A DNA stretch of 64,000 nt from Phytophthora quininea. Lineage: Eukaryota; Oomycota; Peronosporomycetes; Peronosporales; Peronosporaceae. The first letter of the stretch is position 1. Every line of letters starts with the position of its first letter. Both the position numbers and the translations under genes were made by a program. Shown one piece after another: positions 35,993 to 47,600 of the stretch. Below the pieces are notes generated by a model. That model was given only the letters and a program-made list of their open reading frames with translations. It was not told the DNA's origin and searched no databases. The stretch spans positions 434,001 through 498,000 of the forward strand of contig JAAVTG010001003.1 in assembly GCA_011947345.1 (NCBI GenBank), read 5' to 3'.

Positions 35993-38269
35993 ATGACAAG
36001 GACGGCGCCGGCGCAGGTGGAGGCGGCGATTGTGGCGGTGGCTAGCGGCTCCATGTCGCTGCGAGAGGCCTCCAGGGAGTTTGGGGTGCCGCGAACGACG
36101 CTGCAGCGCAAGGTGGCGAAGCGAACGGAGACTGGGGCGGTGCCGGCGTCGCCTGTGATGGTTGTAAGTGTGTCGGATACTGTGGAGAGCTGTCGGAGCG
36201 AGCTAGACGCTGGTGAAGACACGACTAGCGAGGACACGACGCCGACTGTCGAAATCAAGACAGAACAGAGAAGCGAAACAGGTCGGAAGCGATCCGTCGA
36301 GCAGATAACGTCGCATGTTGTTCAGGAGTCCAAAGGTAGACATTGAGAGGGATCGGAGATGGTCAAGTGCTGACTCAACTTCGGGCGGTTTGTAGGACCG
36401 AGGAAGGTGATCAACAACAAGATTCGGAAGCTATGCACGGCGGCAGGCAGTGCGCTGGATGAGCTGAGCAACCAGATGATTAAAGAGGGCAAGGCCATCT
36501 ACAAGTTGGGATTGGGGCAATCGCCGTTCCCGATCCCGCAGTGCATTGTTGACGAACTTCGGTACGTTGGTTTGATATGAGAAGATATGTTTTCGTGTGT
36601 AATAGTGCTGACGACGACGTTTAATGATTGCAGTGCTAACGCTCATCAACGAGACTACTTGCCTGTCGCGGGGCTGCCGGAACTCTGCGACGACATTGCG
36701 GCATGGGGGACGGACCGGTTGCATATCAACTACTCGAGAGATGATGTTTTGGTCGGACCGGGCACTAAGGAATTGCTCTTCGTACTGCAAACGGTGTATT
36801 ATGGCGATCTGCTACTGCCAAACCCGAGTTGTACGAGTTACGCACCACAGGCGAACATTGCTGGAAGGTATGTGGATGCAAGGATGAATACACAGGAAAT
36901 CTGGTAACTAACTTTTGTATATCTGAAGAAATATGATGTGGCTGCCTACACATGCAGAAGACCACTTCGTACTTCGTCCTGAGGTGCTTCAAGCCCACTG
37001 CTCGAGAGATCCAGGTACGCTGATGCGCCGTGTTATTGCAAAAATAACTGTTTATTGTGCTGTGCGTGGTTGATAGATGCACCGCGAATTCTCATATTGA
37101 ACAGTCCATCCAACCCCACTGGGTGTGCCTATCAGGCCGATGAGGTAAGGTCTGCGGCCAGTATCTTGAAAAAGGTGAATGAACTAAAGGACAATATATT
37201 TTACAGTTGGAGGCGCTTGCTGCGGTGGCCAGGAAGTACCGAATCCTTGTCGTATCGGACGAGATTTACTCAGAGCTGCACCACACTGGCACGCACCTTT
37301 CGCTTTCCAAGTATTACCCGGAAGGTACAATCGTTTCCGGAGGTTTGAGCAAGTGGTGTGGTGCTGGGGTTGGCGCATGGGCTTCTGGTTGTTCCCACCA
37401 AGCATGAGCTGGCTTCGAAGCAGCATGCTCGTCATGGCGTCCGAGACGTACACGTCCGTGGCATCTCCAATCCAACACGCTGCTCGGCGCGCGTTCGTCC
37501 TTGAGTACGTTCTCCTTCATCATGCCACACGATTCTTGAAGGAATGCATTAACGCACGTGCTTGTGAATATCAATGTTATGCCTCCAGCTGTGTTGAACT
37601 CGGCTCTTACAAACGCAAATGCCAAAAGACACTTCAGCTCATTGGGAGATGGTGTGCCTACCAGCTGCAGAAGATGGATATTGAGGTGCAAGTTCCGCAA
37701 GGTGGTTTTTACTTGTTCCCGTGCTTCCGGCGGCATCGCAAGGCGCTCTTGTTGCGCGGAATCGCGACCGACGAGCAGCTGTGCGCGCACCTGCTGCAGG
37801 ACACTGGTGTGGCGATCTTACCCGGGTCGTGCTTTGGTCGCGCACCCGAGGAGCTCTTTGCGCGATTGGCGTTCGTAGATTTCAAAGGCGACATCGCGCT
37901 CTATCTGATCGAGAGCATGGTGAGTGCGCACCAGACGTCATGCTCGCTGCTTCACCGCCAGAACTGACCCTGTGCCTCTGCTTTGTGTAGCAAGATGACC
38001 CGGCTTTGGAGGCCATCGAAGGCTTCATCCAGTCGGTCTGTCCCAACCTCGACATCGCTATGCGCAAGCTTTCGGCGTGGATGGCGCTCGCGAGGCCGCC
38101 TGCGGCGCCAGCGCCGTCATCTTTCCCTCTGTGGTCTTCTAAGCGTCGAGTCGATGTGAAACCGGTGCCGTCGACTGTTGCCAACGGACTTGAGGCTTTT
38201 CCTGCAGGACGCTGCGCACGATCGAGCGCTGGAGTTTTTCGTGTTCGACTCGAGGTGCTTGGAGTTTGA
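35993..38269 (+). CDS. HTH-psq DNA-binding domain fused to a class I/II PLP aminotransferase
   Basis: The first exon, from MTRTAPAQVEAAIVAVASG, carries a pipsqueak/CENP-B-type helix-turn-helix (SMSLREASREFGVPRTTLQR). A Ser/Thr/Glu linker follows. A 60-nt intron (GTAGAC..TTGTAG) then joins ESKG in phase to PRKVINNKIRKLCTAAGSAL, the start of a fold type I aminotransferase: LGLGQSPFPIP, DYLPVAGLPELCDD, ILNSPSNPTG (PLP-binding Asn), ILVVSDEIYSELHH (Asp to the pyridine N) and SGGLSKWCGAG (Schiff-base Lys). C-terminal blocks are QGGFYLFPCFR and LLQDTGVAILPGSCFG, with the substrate Arg probably in FARLAFVDF. A missing G in the run 37366-37369 breaks WRMGF. Substrate unknown; alanine/aspartate-type subgroup. 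The natural C-terminus is probably near 38060 but no stop is reached there. Confidence 0.85.
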
Positions 38270-38651
38270 GGCAATGCTGACCTGCCAAGACGGCCACGTA
38301 CGTGCGGGGTTATGCGTCCCACTGTGAAACCAAAGCTGACGTCACTCGAAACGAGCTCGGTGTCAAAGGGCTCCGAAGTGCATCTTATTCCGCGCGGCAA
38401 GTGGCACGACACGCGAAGCCCCATGCAGGGCGGACCTCTACCTGGAAGCAGTCGAAGCTCTGCTTGACAACGACAGACTCGCAGTGTTAAGCTGCGGCTC
38501 TCCCTGGTTCAAGCTCGTAAAACGCTACGCTGGCCACGACTTGGATGCATTCATCCAAAACGTACAAGTCTTTCCAGAGGCGTCTGGCGATATATTTGCC
38601 GGACTAACGCGCCGGGATGCCACACTTTCTAAGCTCTTGATGCAGAGGTGA
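38040..38651 (+). CDS. Coding tail, unrecognised; separate gene or C-terminal extension of aminotransferase
   Basis: After the aminotransferase end the sequence remains protein-like to a stop at 38651, but in changing frames. Segments are SKRRVDVKPVPSTVANG, LRLFLQDAAHDRALEFFVFD with SRCLEFEAMLTCQDGHV, VSKGSEVHLIPRGKWHDTRS, and DLYLEAVEALLDNDRLAVLS ending in LTRRDATLSKLLMQR. They join into one frame if single bases are added near 38192, 38309 (a CCC run) and 38429. I recognise no family. Whether it is an extension of the enzyme or its own gene cannot be decided; no clear start with an upstream promoter is visible. Confidence 0.45.
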
Positions 38652-38845
38652 CCTTCATTTCCACTCAGACTATCGAAACTCAGCAAACTTTTTGTTCGTT
38701 GCATTGCATTTTGCATAGTCAACCCAAGTGGTTTTTAGAGACAGTCGGAAAAAAACGTGAGGATTTTCCCCTCATTGTGCCATTCCCTGCGGTCAAGACG
38801 CAGCGGGCCCCACTCCCAGTCGTCACGAGCTGCCCCAGCGCCCCG

Positions 38846-41039
38846 ATGCCCGCGGTCGATGAGTACGCGCGCACGCGGCCGCGGCCGTCCAGCGACGCGC
38901 GCAGCGCCTCCGCCAGCGGCAGCCGCAGCTTGTCGTCGACCTTCCAGCACCAGGTCCAAGTGCGGCCCGGAGCCAGCGCCAACAGCCTGCGGGCGTCCTA
39001 CCAGGATCCGCAGAACAAAAAGAAGCGCCAGAGTAACAGCAAGAAGAGCTCCCAGATGCGGCACTCGCTCATGCACGTGCAGACAGGCAACGCCGAGGCC
39101 TCGAGAGCCTCGTCCGCGTCCTCTACGTCGGCGTCGGTTTCCAGCCCTCCAGAGAGGAACTCTGGCTACCACAACATCCATACGACCAGTAGAGATGCCA
39201 GTCCGCAGCACCAACAGCACCCAGAGTACCCAGGAGCAGCGGATGCAGCTGGAGAGGAGATCATGAAGGTTGAGATCCCTCGCTGGAAGAGCAAGCTCAA
39301 TTCGGACAGAGCCAACCGACTGCACGTGCCCGAGTCGGGTGCAGACAGTGCAGGTAACTCTCCTGTGGCGAGTGGCAATGCCAGATCGTCCACATGGAAC
39401 GGCAAGGAAGGCCGAGGAGGGCATGGAGGATCCATGGGAGCGCTCGTACTCGGAAGAGATCGAGACGGAGCGAGCAATAAGAAGCGCTATACGGTATTCC
39501 AAGTGTACGTGCACTACAAGTCTGGCACGATTCGTGTGTGCGAGAAGAGGTACAGCCACTTTCGTGAGCTGCACAAGACGCTCAGGAGGAAGTACGCCAC
39601 TGTGGGGAAGCTCTACTTCCCACCGAAAAGTTCTTCATGTCCCTGTCGTTGCGCGTCATTGAGCAGCGGCGGGAGGCGATCGAGATGTACATGAATTCGG
39701 TGCTGTCGTTGCGACCGCGACCGATGGAGGTGATGCAGTTCTTGACCAGCGGCAGTAGTACACTGGATGATGATGACGAGGACGCGAGTAGCGGCGATGG
39801 AGCTCCGCGTCGAGCGGATATGGTGACGGACCCCAAGAATTTGCCGTCTGCACCGACAACGCTCGGCGGAACTTCGTCACGTCTGAGTGGCAGCAACAGT
39901 GCGCTTTCGGAAGAGGACAGTCGGTTGGTGACGATGCAGGACTTTGAGATCCTCAAAATGCTCGGTAAAGGATCGTTTGGAAAGGTCTACATGGCTAGAG
40001 AGCGCAAGGGAGACGGAGCGATCTATGCCATGAAAGTGCTGCGGAAATCGGAGCTTGTGAAGCGGAATCAGGTCGGACACACCATGATGGAACGGCGCAT
40101 CATGAGCTCCATCGACCACCCGTTCATTGTTGGACTCAAATACTCATTCCAGACGCCTAGCAAGCTCGTGATGGTATCCCATTACTGCTGCGGAGGCGAG
40201 ATCTTTTCCATTTGAAAAAGTTTCGCTCTTTCTCGGAGGCAATGGTGCGCTTCTACGCAGCTGAGCTGGTGGCTGCTATTGGCCACCTGCATGAGCGCGA
40301 CATCATCTATCGGGATCTTAAACCCGAGAATATTTTGCTAGACGAGTCAGGTCATGTGCAGCTGACCGATTTTGGTCTCTCCAAGACGGACTGCACGGAC
40401 TTCACGGGAGCGAAAACGTTCTGCGGCACTCCCGAGTACCTCGCACCGGAAATGCTCATCAGCCGCAAGAAGAAGACGGAATACGGGAAGGCCATCGACT
40501 GGTGGAGCCTTGGTACGCTAATGTACGAAATGCTCACCGGCTGGCCACCTTTCTTCGATCGCAACATCGAGCAGATGTGCACCAAGATTATGAAGTCGCC
40601 CCTCAAGTTCCCGGCTCACTTCGGGTTGAGCTCCGAAGTGAAGAGTCTCATTTCAGCGCTCCTAGAGCGGGATCCGACATACCGCATCGGCTCCCGTCCT
40701 GGTGCGGGTGTTGAAGACATTAAAAATCACGTCTTCTTTGCCAGTATCGACTGGAAAATACTGGAGCAGCGTGGCGTCAAGCCGCCTTTCAAGCCGCGCG
40801 TGCGGAGCCCAACGGATATCCAGAACTTTGACCGCGAATTCACGAAAGAATTGCCTGACCACGGCTTCTTGCAACAGGACAAGCGACTTGCAGTCTCGCC
40901 AAAGAACGAGTTTCAGGGTTTCTCCTATACACGCCAAGAGCAACCAGCAAGAGATTCAAGTAACAAGAGAGAGAAGCGTCGGTCTGGTCGTAGGTCAGAA
41001 CCGCGCGCCAGCGAAGGGTACGTACGAGGAAGGCGTTGA
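38846..41039 (+). CDS. PX-domain AGC protein kinase (SGK-like)
   Basis: An Arg/Ser-rich disordered N-terminus starts at MPAVDEYARTRPRPSS. A PX domain follows (KRYTVFQVYVHYKSGTIRVC, KRYSHFRELHKTLRRKY; the RYSHF Arg is the phosphoinositide ligand). Then comes an AGC kinase: LGKGSFGKVYMARE, YAMKVLRKSEL, IIYRDLKPENILLD, DFGLSKTD, TFCGTPEYLAPEML (activation loop) and the hydrophobic motif FQGFSY. PX targets the kinase to endosomal PI3P; activation is expected from PDK1 and TORC2. Two one-base losses interrupt it: an A4 run (39626-39629, inside the PX domain) and a T4 run (40204-40207, GGEIFFHLKKF in the hinge). Both are repaired by one base. The C-terminus is a basic tail. Catalytic residues are all present. 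Confidence 0.92.
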
Positions 41040-41383
41040 GGCAGCGAGGGGCGCCGGGTTGGTCTGCTAGCTTCAAACGGTTTGGGTACCTGATTATTGC
41101 TTCTTTCTTGCGTCTTGGAATGGACCTTGGATGCACAGAATGGAGCGGAGCTCGTTGTCGGCATCAGACCAGCAGTACCTCGAGTTTGGCCAAGTCGGCC
41201 GAGACAGCACGGACTTCGACACCGGTTGTATCTAAAGCCACGAGACAACTCGACGTCGCTGTTGCGCCAGGCCACACGAATCAAGGTGGGCGATCAAGGC
41301 TAATGACACGGTCAAATGTTTTTAATTTAGACTTCAGTACGATGTGGGCAAAATGAAATGAATTCTTAAGAGCTTACAGTAGT
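41040..41383. other. Convergent intergenic region, 3' flanks
   Basis: It lies between the ends of the PX-AGC kinase (plus) and the F-box/MATH protein (minus). No coding signal, repeat or hairpin stood out. It most likely holds both 3' UTRs. Confidence 0.5.
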
Positions 41384-43647
41384 TCATTTATTATGGCCGT
41401 TGTTGCCTTCAGCTGCGCGGTGATCATATCCATAGAATACAGGCAGCATCTTGCGCATAGTGTGAGACCCGTTGTGGTCTTTGAAGTCGTAAACCCGCTG
41501 CCATTTCCCATCAACGTTGGCGTAGCGGTGCGTTATAGCACAGGATTGAGCTGTCGTCAACATAAAATACATTAGCCTGGCAACATCTTCTGTTTTTGCA
41601 AGCGCTGGATAAACCTTACCGCTGCACGCACCGCAGAGGTCGTAGTCGTTGCACACGGCGCAATTGAATCGCGCTCCTGTGAAGTCTGTCCCCCGCACGA
41701 GTCACAAATAAAGCCCAAATGACGGCCTTCCATGACATAGCGCAACGTGGCGAGAGCGTCTTCGTGGCATTTGCGGAAGGCACTTCGCACGCGAAACTTA
41801 GGGATGTCCAGCGTCTCGGCCAGATTTTCTACTTGTTCTAGGGTGGGGGCACCAATCCACCGGAATGGCAGAGCTGCCATGCTTCATCATAGCGTTTGAG
41901 AAGTAATTGACGTGCTAGCTCTAAAGCACTCGTCGATGAAAGTCCGGTTTGAGCTTGCGCTTTGACCGAGAATATCACAATGTCAGCAGGGTGTAAGTCT
42001 GCTTCCTCGGCCGATGTATGGTACGAAATCAGGCTTGAAACCCCAGTCGGGGCGATCTCCTCACGAAACATTTCCAACTCCTCAACGTCCCAGCCTGTGA
42101 AACGTGCAACAGCTTCATACGCAATGCTGGGGTCGAGTCTTCCACTCCTTGTTTTCACTTCCACGTCTGCTGGATAACGAATTTTCCCTAGGTAATCCAA
42201 ACGGTTAGCAGGGGCAGGGTGCAATACTTTTACGAACAGATAACCTTCCAGTTCCTGCTCATTCATTGACTCGTCCAAAAGCAAGTCTAGTGGAGGATCA
42301 GCCAATACGTTATTGGTCTCGACGTAGATCTGACAGAACGAGTAGGCATCAATATCGACGCCATCGCACAACATACGTCCAAACATAGGATAATCTCGAT
42401 CTGCCTTGCCGCAGGTGAGGCGTTTGCGCGGTCGTAGCGCCTGGCCTGACACAACTGGCTGATTGAAGCACCAGATCTGTGTCGTATACTCGATTTCGTT
42501 TTCATCGTATCTCCCAAGCATGTCAGGATATTTGTTATGAAGCGCAACCACCAAATCGTGTAATGAGCAGCAGAACGGCAACACTAGCTCAGCCACATTA
42601 GCAAATGCTACGAGTCCAAGCCCGTGGTGCTGGTGAAAATCATGTTCGAACGCCACGCGGAAGGTTATGGTCATGAGGCGTACTTGCGTCGACACGGTGA
42701 GGGTGTCAGGCTGCGTTTGCCCTTCCGAGCACGTAAGAAAGCCTTGCTGCGGATCCCGTAGCATCGACAATGACCCCAACGAGTGCACTCCCCAGTTGTT
42801 GAGGTGGTGGTGGAATTTGTTGTCAGTCAGACACGAATGCCACTCCAACCTGCGTCTAAAATCTTTCGCATTTTCCACTTGCAGTGAGAAAACCGCACAC
42901 GTGAGCCAATCTGGAGCGCGTTGAGCCAAGTCTGTAAGAACCAAGTACACGCTCAATACTCGTCCCTTGTACTGCGCTTCGTTCGGATTGCCGTTCGGGA
43001 AAACCCACAGACAGAAATGGTGATCTCCAATCGTAAACGTCTCGGACACGACTTTATCCACGCTTCGCATCTCTTCCACCGATGCGAACCGCGGGATCTT
43101 GACGGAAATCTCTGCCCGTTGCTGCTTCTTGTGCTTCTCCAAGAAGCATCGTCTCCAACAGCCTCCGTACAGCCTCACCAACTGCAACACGATATAAATA
43201 TTAATTTCTAGGCCCTCCACTCATCTCTGACCAACGTACATCGTAATCTGGTGCTCCTGGGAGTTGTGGAAGTAGCTGTGTCCTTAATGTCGGCCACTGC
43301 TGCACGCACAGGCGCTTCCACACGTCACGCTGGAACGTCAGCGCTCTGAGCGCTCTGCTGGTGGCTGCACAGGCCAAGAGCGAGGCTCCGTCCAGCTGAG
43401 CGAGCGCCAACGCCAACAGCTCTTCCGGAAGCGTCTGGATATCTACAAGCGGCGTTTTGAATGCCTGGTCCTCCATATCTATGTCTTCCGGCTCCAGATC
43501 GACGCTCTCACTGTCCGTCTCGCCGGCCGAGCCCTCGCTGGCGATCTGCGCCACTCGCGGGTGCTGCAGTCGACTAGACTTGTTGCTGCCGGAGCTGTGT
43601 AAGCCCAGCCACTGCCGCTTGTTGGAGCTGGGCGCCGGCGGACGCAT
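41384..43647 (-). CDS. F-box / MATH / USP7-ICP0-like / UBA-like / ZZ-finger protein
   Basis: Domains in order: F-box (IQTLPEELLALALAQLDGAS, then ATSRALRALTFQRDVWKRLC); intron 43182-43239; MATH/TRAF-like domain (TFTIGDHHFCLWVFPNGNPN to LNNWGVHSLGSL); a USP7 ICP0-binding-like region (GYLFVKVLHPAPANRLDYLG; MFREEIAP; LHPADIVIF); a UBA-like helix bundle (TLEQVENLAETLDIPKFRV); and a ZZ zinc finger (CDSCGG..CAVCNDYDLCGAC). Intron 41551-41619 splits the ZZ region. Breaks at G5 (41845-41849) and C5 (41690-41694) runs are each repaired by one base. An F-box suggests an SCF substrate receptor, the MATH part a substrate or partner site, and the USP7-like part normally flanks a deubiquitinase; no peptidase motif is seen. 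An SCF-type adaptor is inferred. Confidence 0.8.
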
Positions 43648-43776
43648 GGCTTGAGATGGCGACGCACCGAAGCAAGAAAGATACTGAGAACGTGGAAGAA
43701 AGGTTCAACATGAAGAAACGCACACAAGCACCAATTGGTGTAGGACGAACACAAATTGGTTATCCTTCCGCCGAAA

Positions 43777-44582
43777 ATGTACGATCCGATGACCCAGCCG
43801 ACGGCGTCCGCGCGCATGAGCCGTAACTTCCGCACCACGTACTACAAGACGCTGGGCGTGCCTGTGGTGCAGCATATCGTGGATATCGATGCGTCGTTCG
43901 CGGCGCTGCTGAGCGACCGCACCGTGAACGTGCCGCAGTTGCTCAAGTTGGCGCTGGAATTGGGTATCGGTCCGCAATACCGCGCCCGCTGCTGGCTACT
44001 GCTGTCGGGGGTTCTGCCGCCCTATCCAGCAGTATGGGACTTTGCACTGCAAGAGCGACGCAAAATGTTCGTTGACGTGGTGGAGGCCGCGCAGGTTTTG
44101 CAGACCAAAAACGAGGAAGATGACGACGAGCAGAGTCCAGCGGGTTTCTATGACTTTTGGAGCTGCTCGACGAAGAGCGACATCAGGAGAGGATGCCTAC
44201 TGTGAAGGATCTGAAGAGACTAGTACATCTACACCGCACGTACTGGACGGAGATCGTGGCCAGCGACGCGCCGTTGTTGAGCGGGATGGACGATCCTCGG
44301 TTTCTGCGAGCGGTGGCGCGTTTGGTGTGCGAAGTTCTAGCGGATGCATCTGAGCGGTTCTGGTGTTTTACTCGACTGCTGGAGCTTTTCCACGACGGAT
44401 TGGAGCTTGTAGACCCGCTGGTGCCGCTGGAAATGTTGTATCAAATGCAGGTCGCAGATTTTGAAGCGGTGTTTCTTCGAACGCTGGATGCGAGACGGCG
44501 ACGACTCACTGCAGACACACAAGTGATGAACCTACATATGCTGAAGACTAGTCATGATGAAGAGTATGCGCGGCGAAGATGA
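43777..44582 (+). CDS. TBC1D7-like TBC domain protein
   Basis: The N-terminal RNFRTTYYKTLGVPVV and the following GPQYRARCWLLLSGVLPPYP closely follow TBC1D7, the small third subunit of the TSC complex that restrains Rheb-TORC1. In that family the TBC fold lacks the Arg and Gln fingers, and none are seen here. A T4 run (44155-44158) has lost one base; adding it joins GFYDF to LELLDEERHQERMPTVKDLK. The reading then stops at 44582 after about 270 residues, before the last helices expected of a TBC domain. Either the tail is genuinely short or another error ends the frame early. Start may be MSRNFRTTYY (43816). It converges on SCC2 with about 40 bp between stops. Confidence 0.7.
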
Positions 44583-44620
44583 AGCAGAAGTGATCAAAAA
44601 TTGCACACGACACTTCCAGC

Positions 44621-47600
44621 TTACGCGAAGCCTTCGACGTATTCTTCCTCCTCATCTTCTGAAGTCTGGCGTCTGGTAGCGACGGATCTGCGGGGTCGAC
44701 GTCGTCGTTTCGTAGGAGTCTTAGTAGGGCTCTTCTTGGGACTGGTGAACTCCTCCTCAGCATCGAAGTCCATCTCCTTTTGGTCTTGTTGAGCTGCACG
44801 CCAGGCAAGAACAAACATCTTCCAGCCGCGATTGACAGGGTCCTCCGAGTGGCACACGTCGTCAACGGAGGGCAGCAAAAGCTTCAGTGTGCCATCGCTG
44901 CGCCGGCTCATCATTGTCGTGCGATGGCCGATATGTCGCGCATTTTTCGTTGTCCAGCCTATAAGTCTTTTTCAGATGGAATTTCAGACGGAGGACAAGC
45001 GCTAACGCAAAAGCGATGCCCGCGTTGGTATGAAGAGCAGCCAGCTTTGGACGAGATAGCTGGGCCAACGAATAGTCTTCGAAGTTGGCTTGAGCAACAC
45101 TAGTGCTTTCGTCTTCCAACAACTCCTCCGGCATGCCTGCCTTGACGAAGATGCTCTTGAGATCGTCCAATGCAATGCTACATGGGTAGCAATGAAAAGG
45201 TAAGTTTTTAATGAAAAGACCGAGGCGCAATCGACAGTAACGTACCCGAGCCGAAGGCTGACGTAGCGGTTGATCGAATAAATAAGAAACAACGGCTCAT
45301 CTTCCATCTCGTACGGCAGAGCCGCCATAACCTGTGCCAAGTAGCACAGATACTTGAGATCGTTCTGGAAGCCGACGCTGTTGTGGTCCGTGGAGTTGTT
45401 TTTGACTGGCGTAGAATGGTGCCCTTGTCCGTAAATTGACTGACATGCGCTTTCAGGAACAACGTACGTTGAGCTCGTGACTTCTGTACACAAGCCACGT
45501 ATAATCGCCCAAATAGGCAGAAATCCTTCTTGTCCTTGTCAAGCGCGAAGGGTGTTGCGTGGTCATAACAGTTCCGCTGGAAGAGGTAGGAGTCTCGGAT
45601 TCCTTTAAGAACTGGGGTTTGAAATTGGCTCGCAAACTTTTCGTATAGGGTTAGCAATTCAGCATGGGCTGCGTCGCGGTTCGCCACGACACGGTCGGTC
45701 TCGAGCGCCACCAAATACGGAATGCATTGCAGCGGATTCACCAGGCCTTGGGTGAGCAGCACGCCAACACAAGCAATTGCCTCCATGCGGACTGGCGATG
45801 GCTTTTGCAACAGTAATTGCAGCACGTTGTCTAGCTGGGCTTGCATGACATTGCCGATCAAAGAAGCGTCAGCTTCCTGATCACCCTGAACTTGCAGCTC
45901 CTTACTTTCTATCATTTGTGTTGCCAACCCTTTTTCCAAACGGCGTTCTTCGTAGAGCAGCAGTTCTCTTATGCTTTTGAGGCATTGTAGTTTCACCACC
46001 GGCGCCTTTTCTAGGAGAAGACTCAACAAGCCATCTTCTTCGGCCTTTAAAAACAAACGCGGGCACACAGGAAACAGGAAGCCCATGCCTAGGACAGCGT
46101 TAGCAGTGCAAAAGTCGTTGCTCGATATTCGAATGAAATTTGCATACACGTCGTAAAGAGTAGGCATGACGGTTCCAATTTGAAGAACTCGATCTTCGCT
46201 GCCCAGCGCCTTGCATTCATCAATGTTTGTTGCTCCAGCAATTTGACCTGCAACAAAAGTGCCCGCTGAAGTGACGCGTTGTCACCCGAAGACACCTCAG
46301 CGACGGACTCTTCATCTTTGTATTTCTTCAAAACGAGGAAAAACCGGTCCAAAATACCAAAGAGCAGTACTGGAGGCTTCTTCCGTGCTGCTGCCAAGTT
46401 GGCTAAACACTTGATACTTGGACCAACAACACTTGGCGGAGCTTCGAGCACAAGAGTCTTCAAATCAGTTTCCAGCATGCGAGCAAACCTTTCAGAAACC
46501 TTCCCTGTGCACATGATGTTATTGATCATGGAGACCGCCAGACTCTGCATCTTGGGGTCTTCCTCTTTCAAGTACACTCTGACAGTTTCCAGGTGGGGTG
46601 ACAACAGAAGAGGTCTCGCTTCGCAGAAAACCGACAACGCCTTCATGCACGATAAGAATTGTAAATGTCTTTCGTTTGTCGACACGCCCTCCACCAGTGT
46701 TCCTTCCTGTAGATCCATAAGGCAATTTACAAGCCCGCCAACGATTTTTTCCGAGCGGATCTGGGCGATTTTTACCTCAGCTGACCGATCCTTACTTGAC
46801 TGCATGCCTGATTTCTTAATGAGTACACTGCGTTCCTCCAGCAAACGCTGGAGAAGTTGTACAAACCAATCCAGGTTTGTGATGCCATGAATCACTTCAA
46901 CGATCGTTGCCACCACTTCAGGGGTGTTATCCTCCTTCGAACGGTTACTCTTGACCACGCTTGCCGGCGCAATGACTGATTTGCGATAGACATCCCAGGC
47001 TTCTTCAGAACCAACGATGATGCCATCGGGAGAAACAAACTTGGCTCCGTTCATGCTCTCCGGTTGGGGTGTATCATCGGTGACTGTCACTTGGCTTGTC
47101 CATCCCAGAGGCAACGTGTTTCCATCAGCAACATCATTAAGCCGAGAAGAAGACAGATCTGCGCCAAACCAAACTTCCTGAAAAGTGTCAATGATCGAAT
47201 TCTTGATGTGCTGGTCCTCTGACGCGTCTCCAACTCGTTCCACCAAGCTCCTCATGCAGGCACTCTTGCGGCGAAGCGTTTGTACACCATCATCGCTATC
47301 GCTTCGCATAGATGTTACAACGGCCTTGAACACCTTACAAGCGCTCTTCCTAACACTAATAGCCTTGTCACGAATGCGTTCTGCGAGTGCATCAAAATAT
47401 TTGTCGAACTGTCAACACACCACAAATGTTACAAGTTAGTTTAAACACTTAATGGCACAAACGGGATGTCGCTTTCGTACCAGAACCGGTTGCTGCATCA
47501 CATAAGTTCCCACGAGTTCTACAGCCTCGCTGCGAACAGACGGTCCTCCTTCCGAGCAGCATTTCCGGACAGTTAATTGCACACCAGTCCCAGCCATTAC

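Noticed and set aside
38719..39574. A 280-codon minus-strand open frame opposite the AGC kinase N-terminus
   Set aside because: Mirror of the Arg/Ser/Ala low-complexity N-terminus of the kinase; no features of its own.
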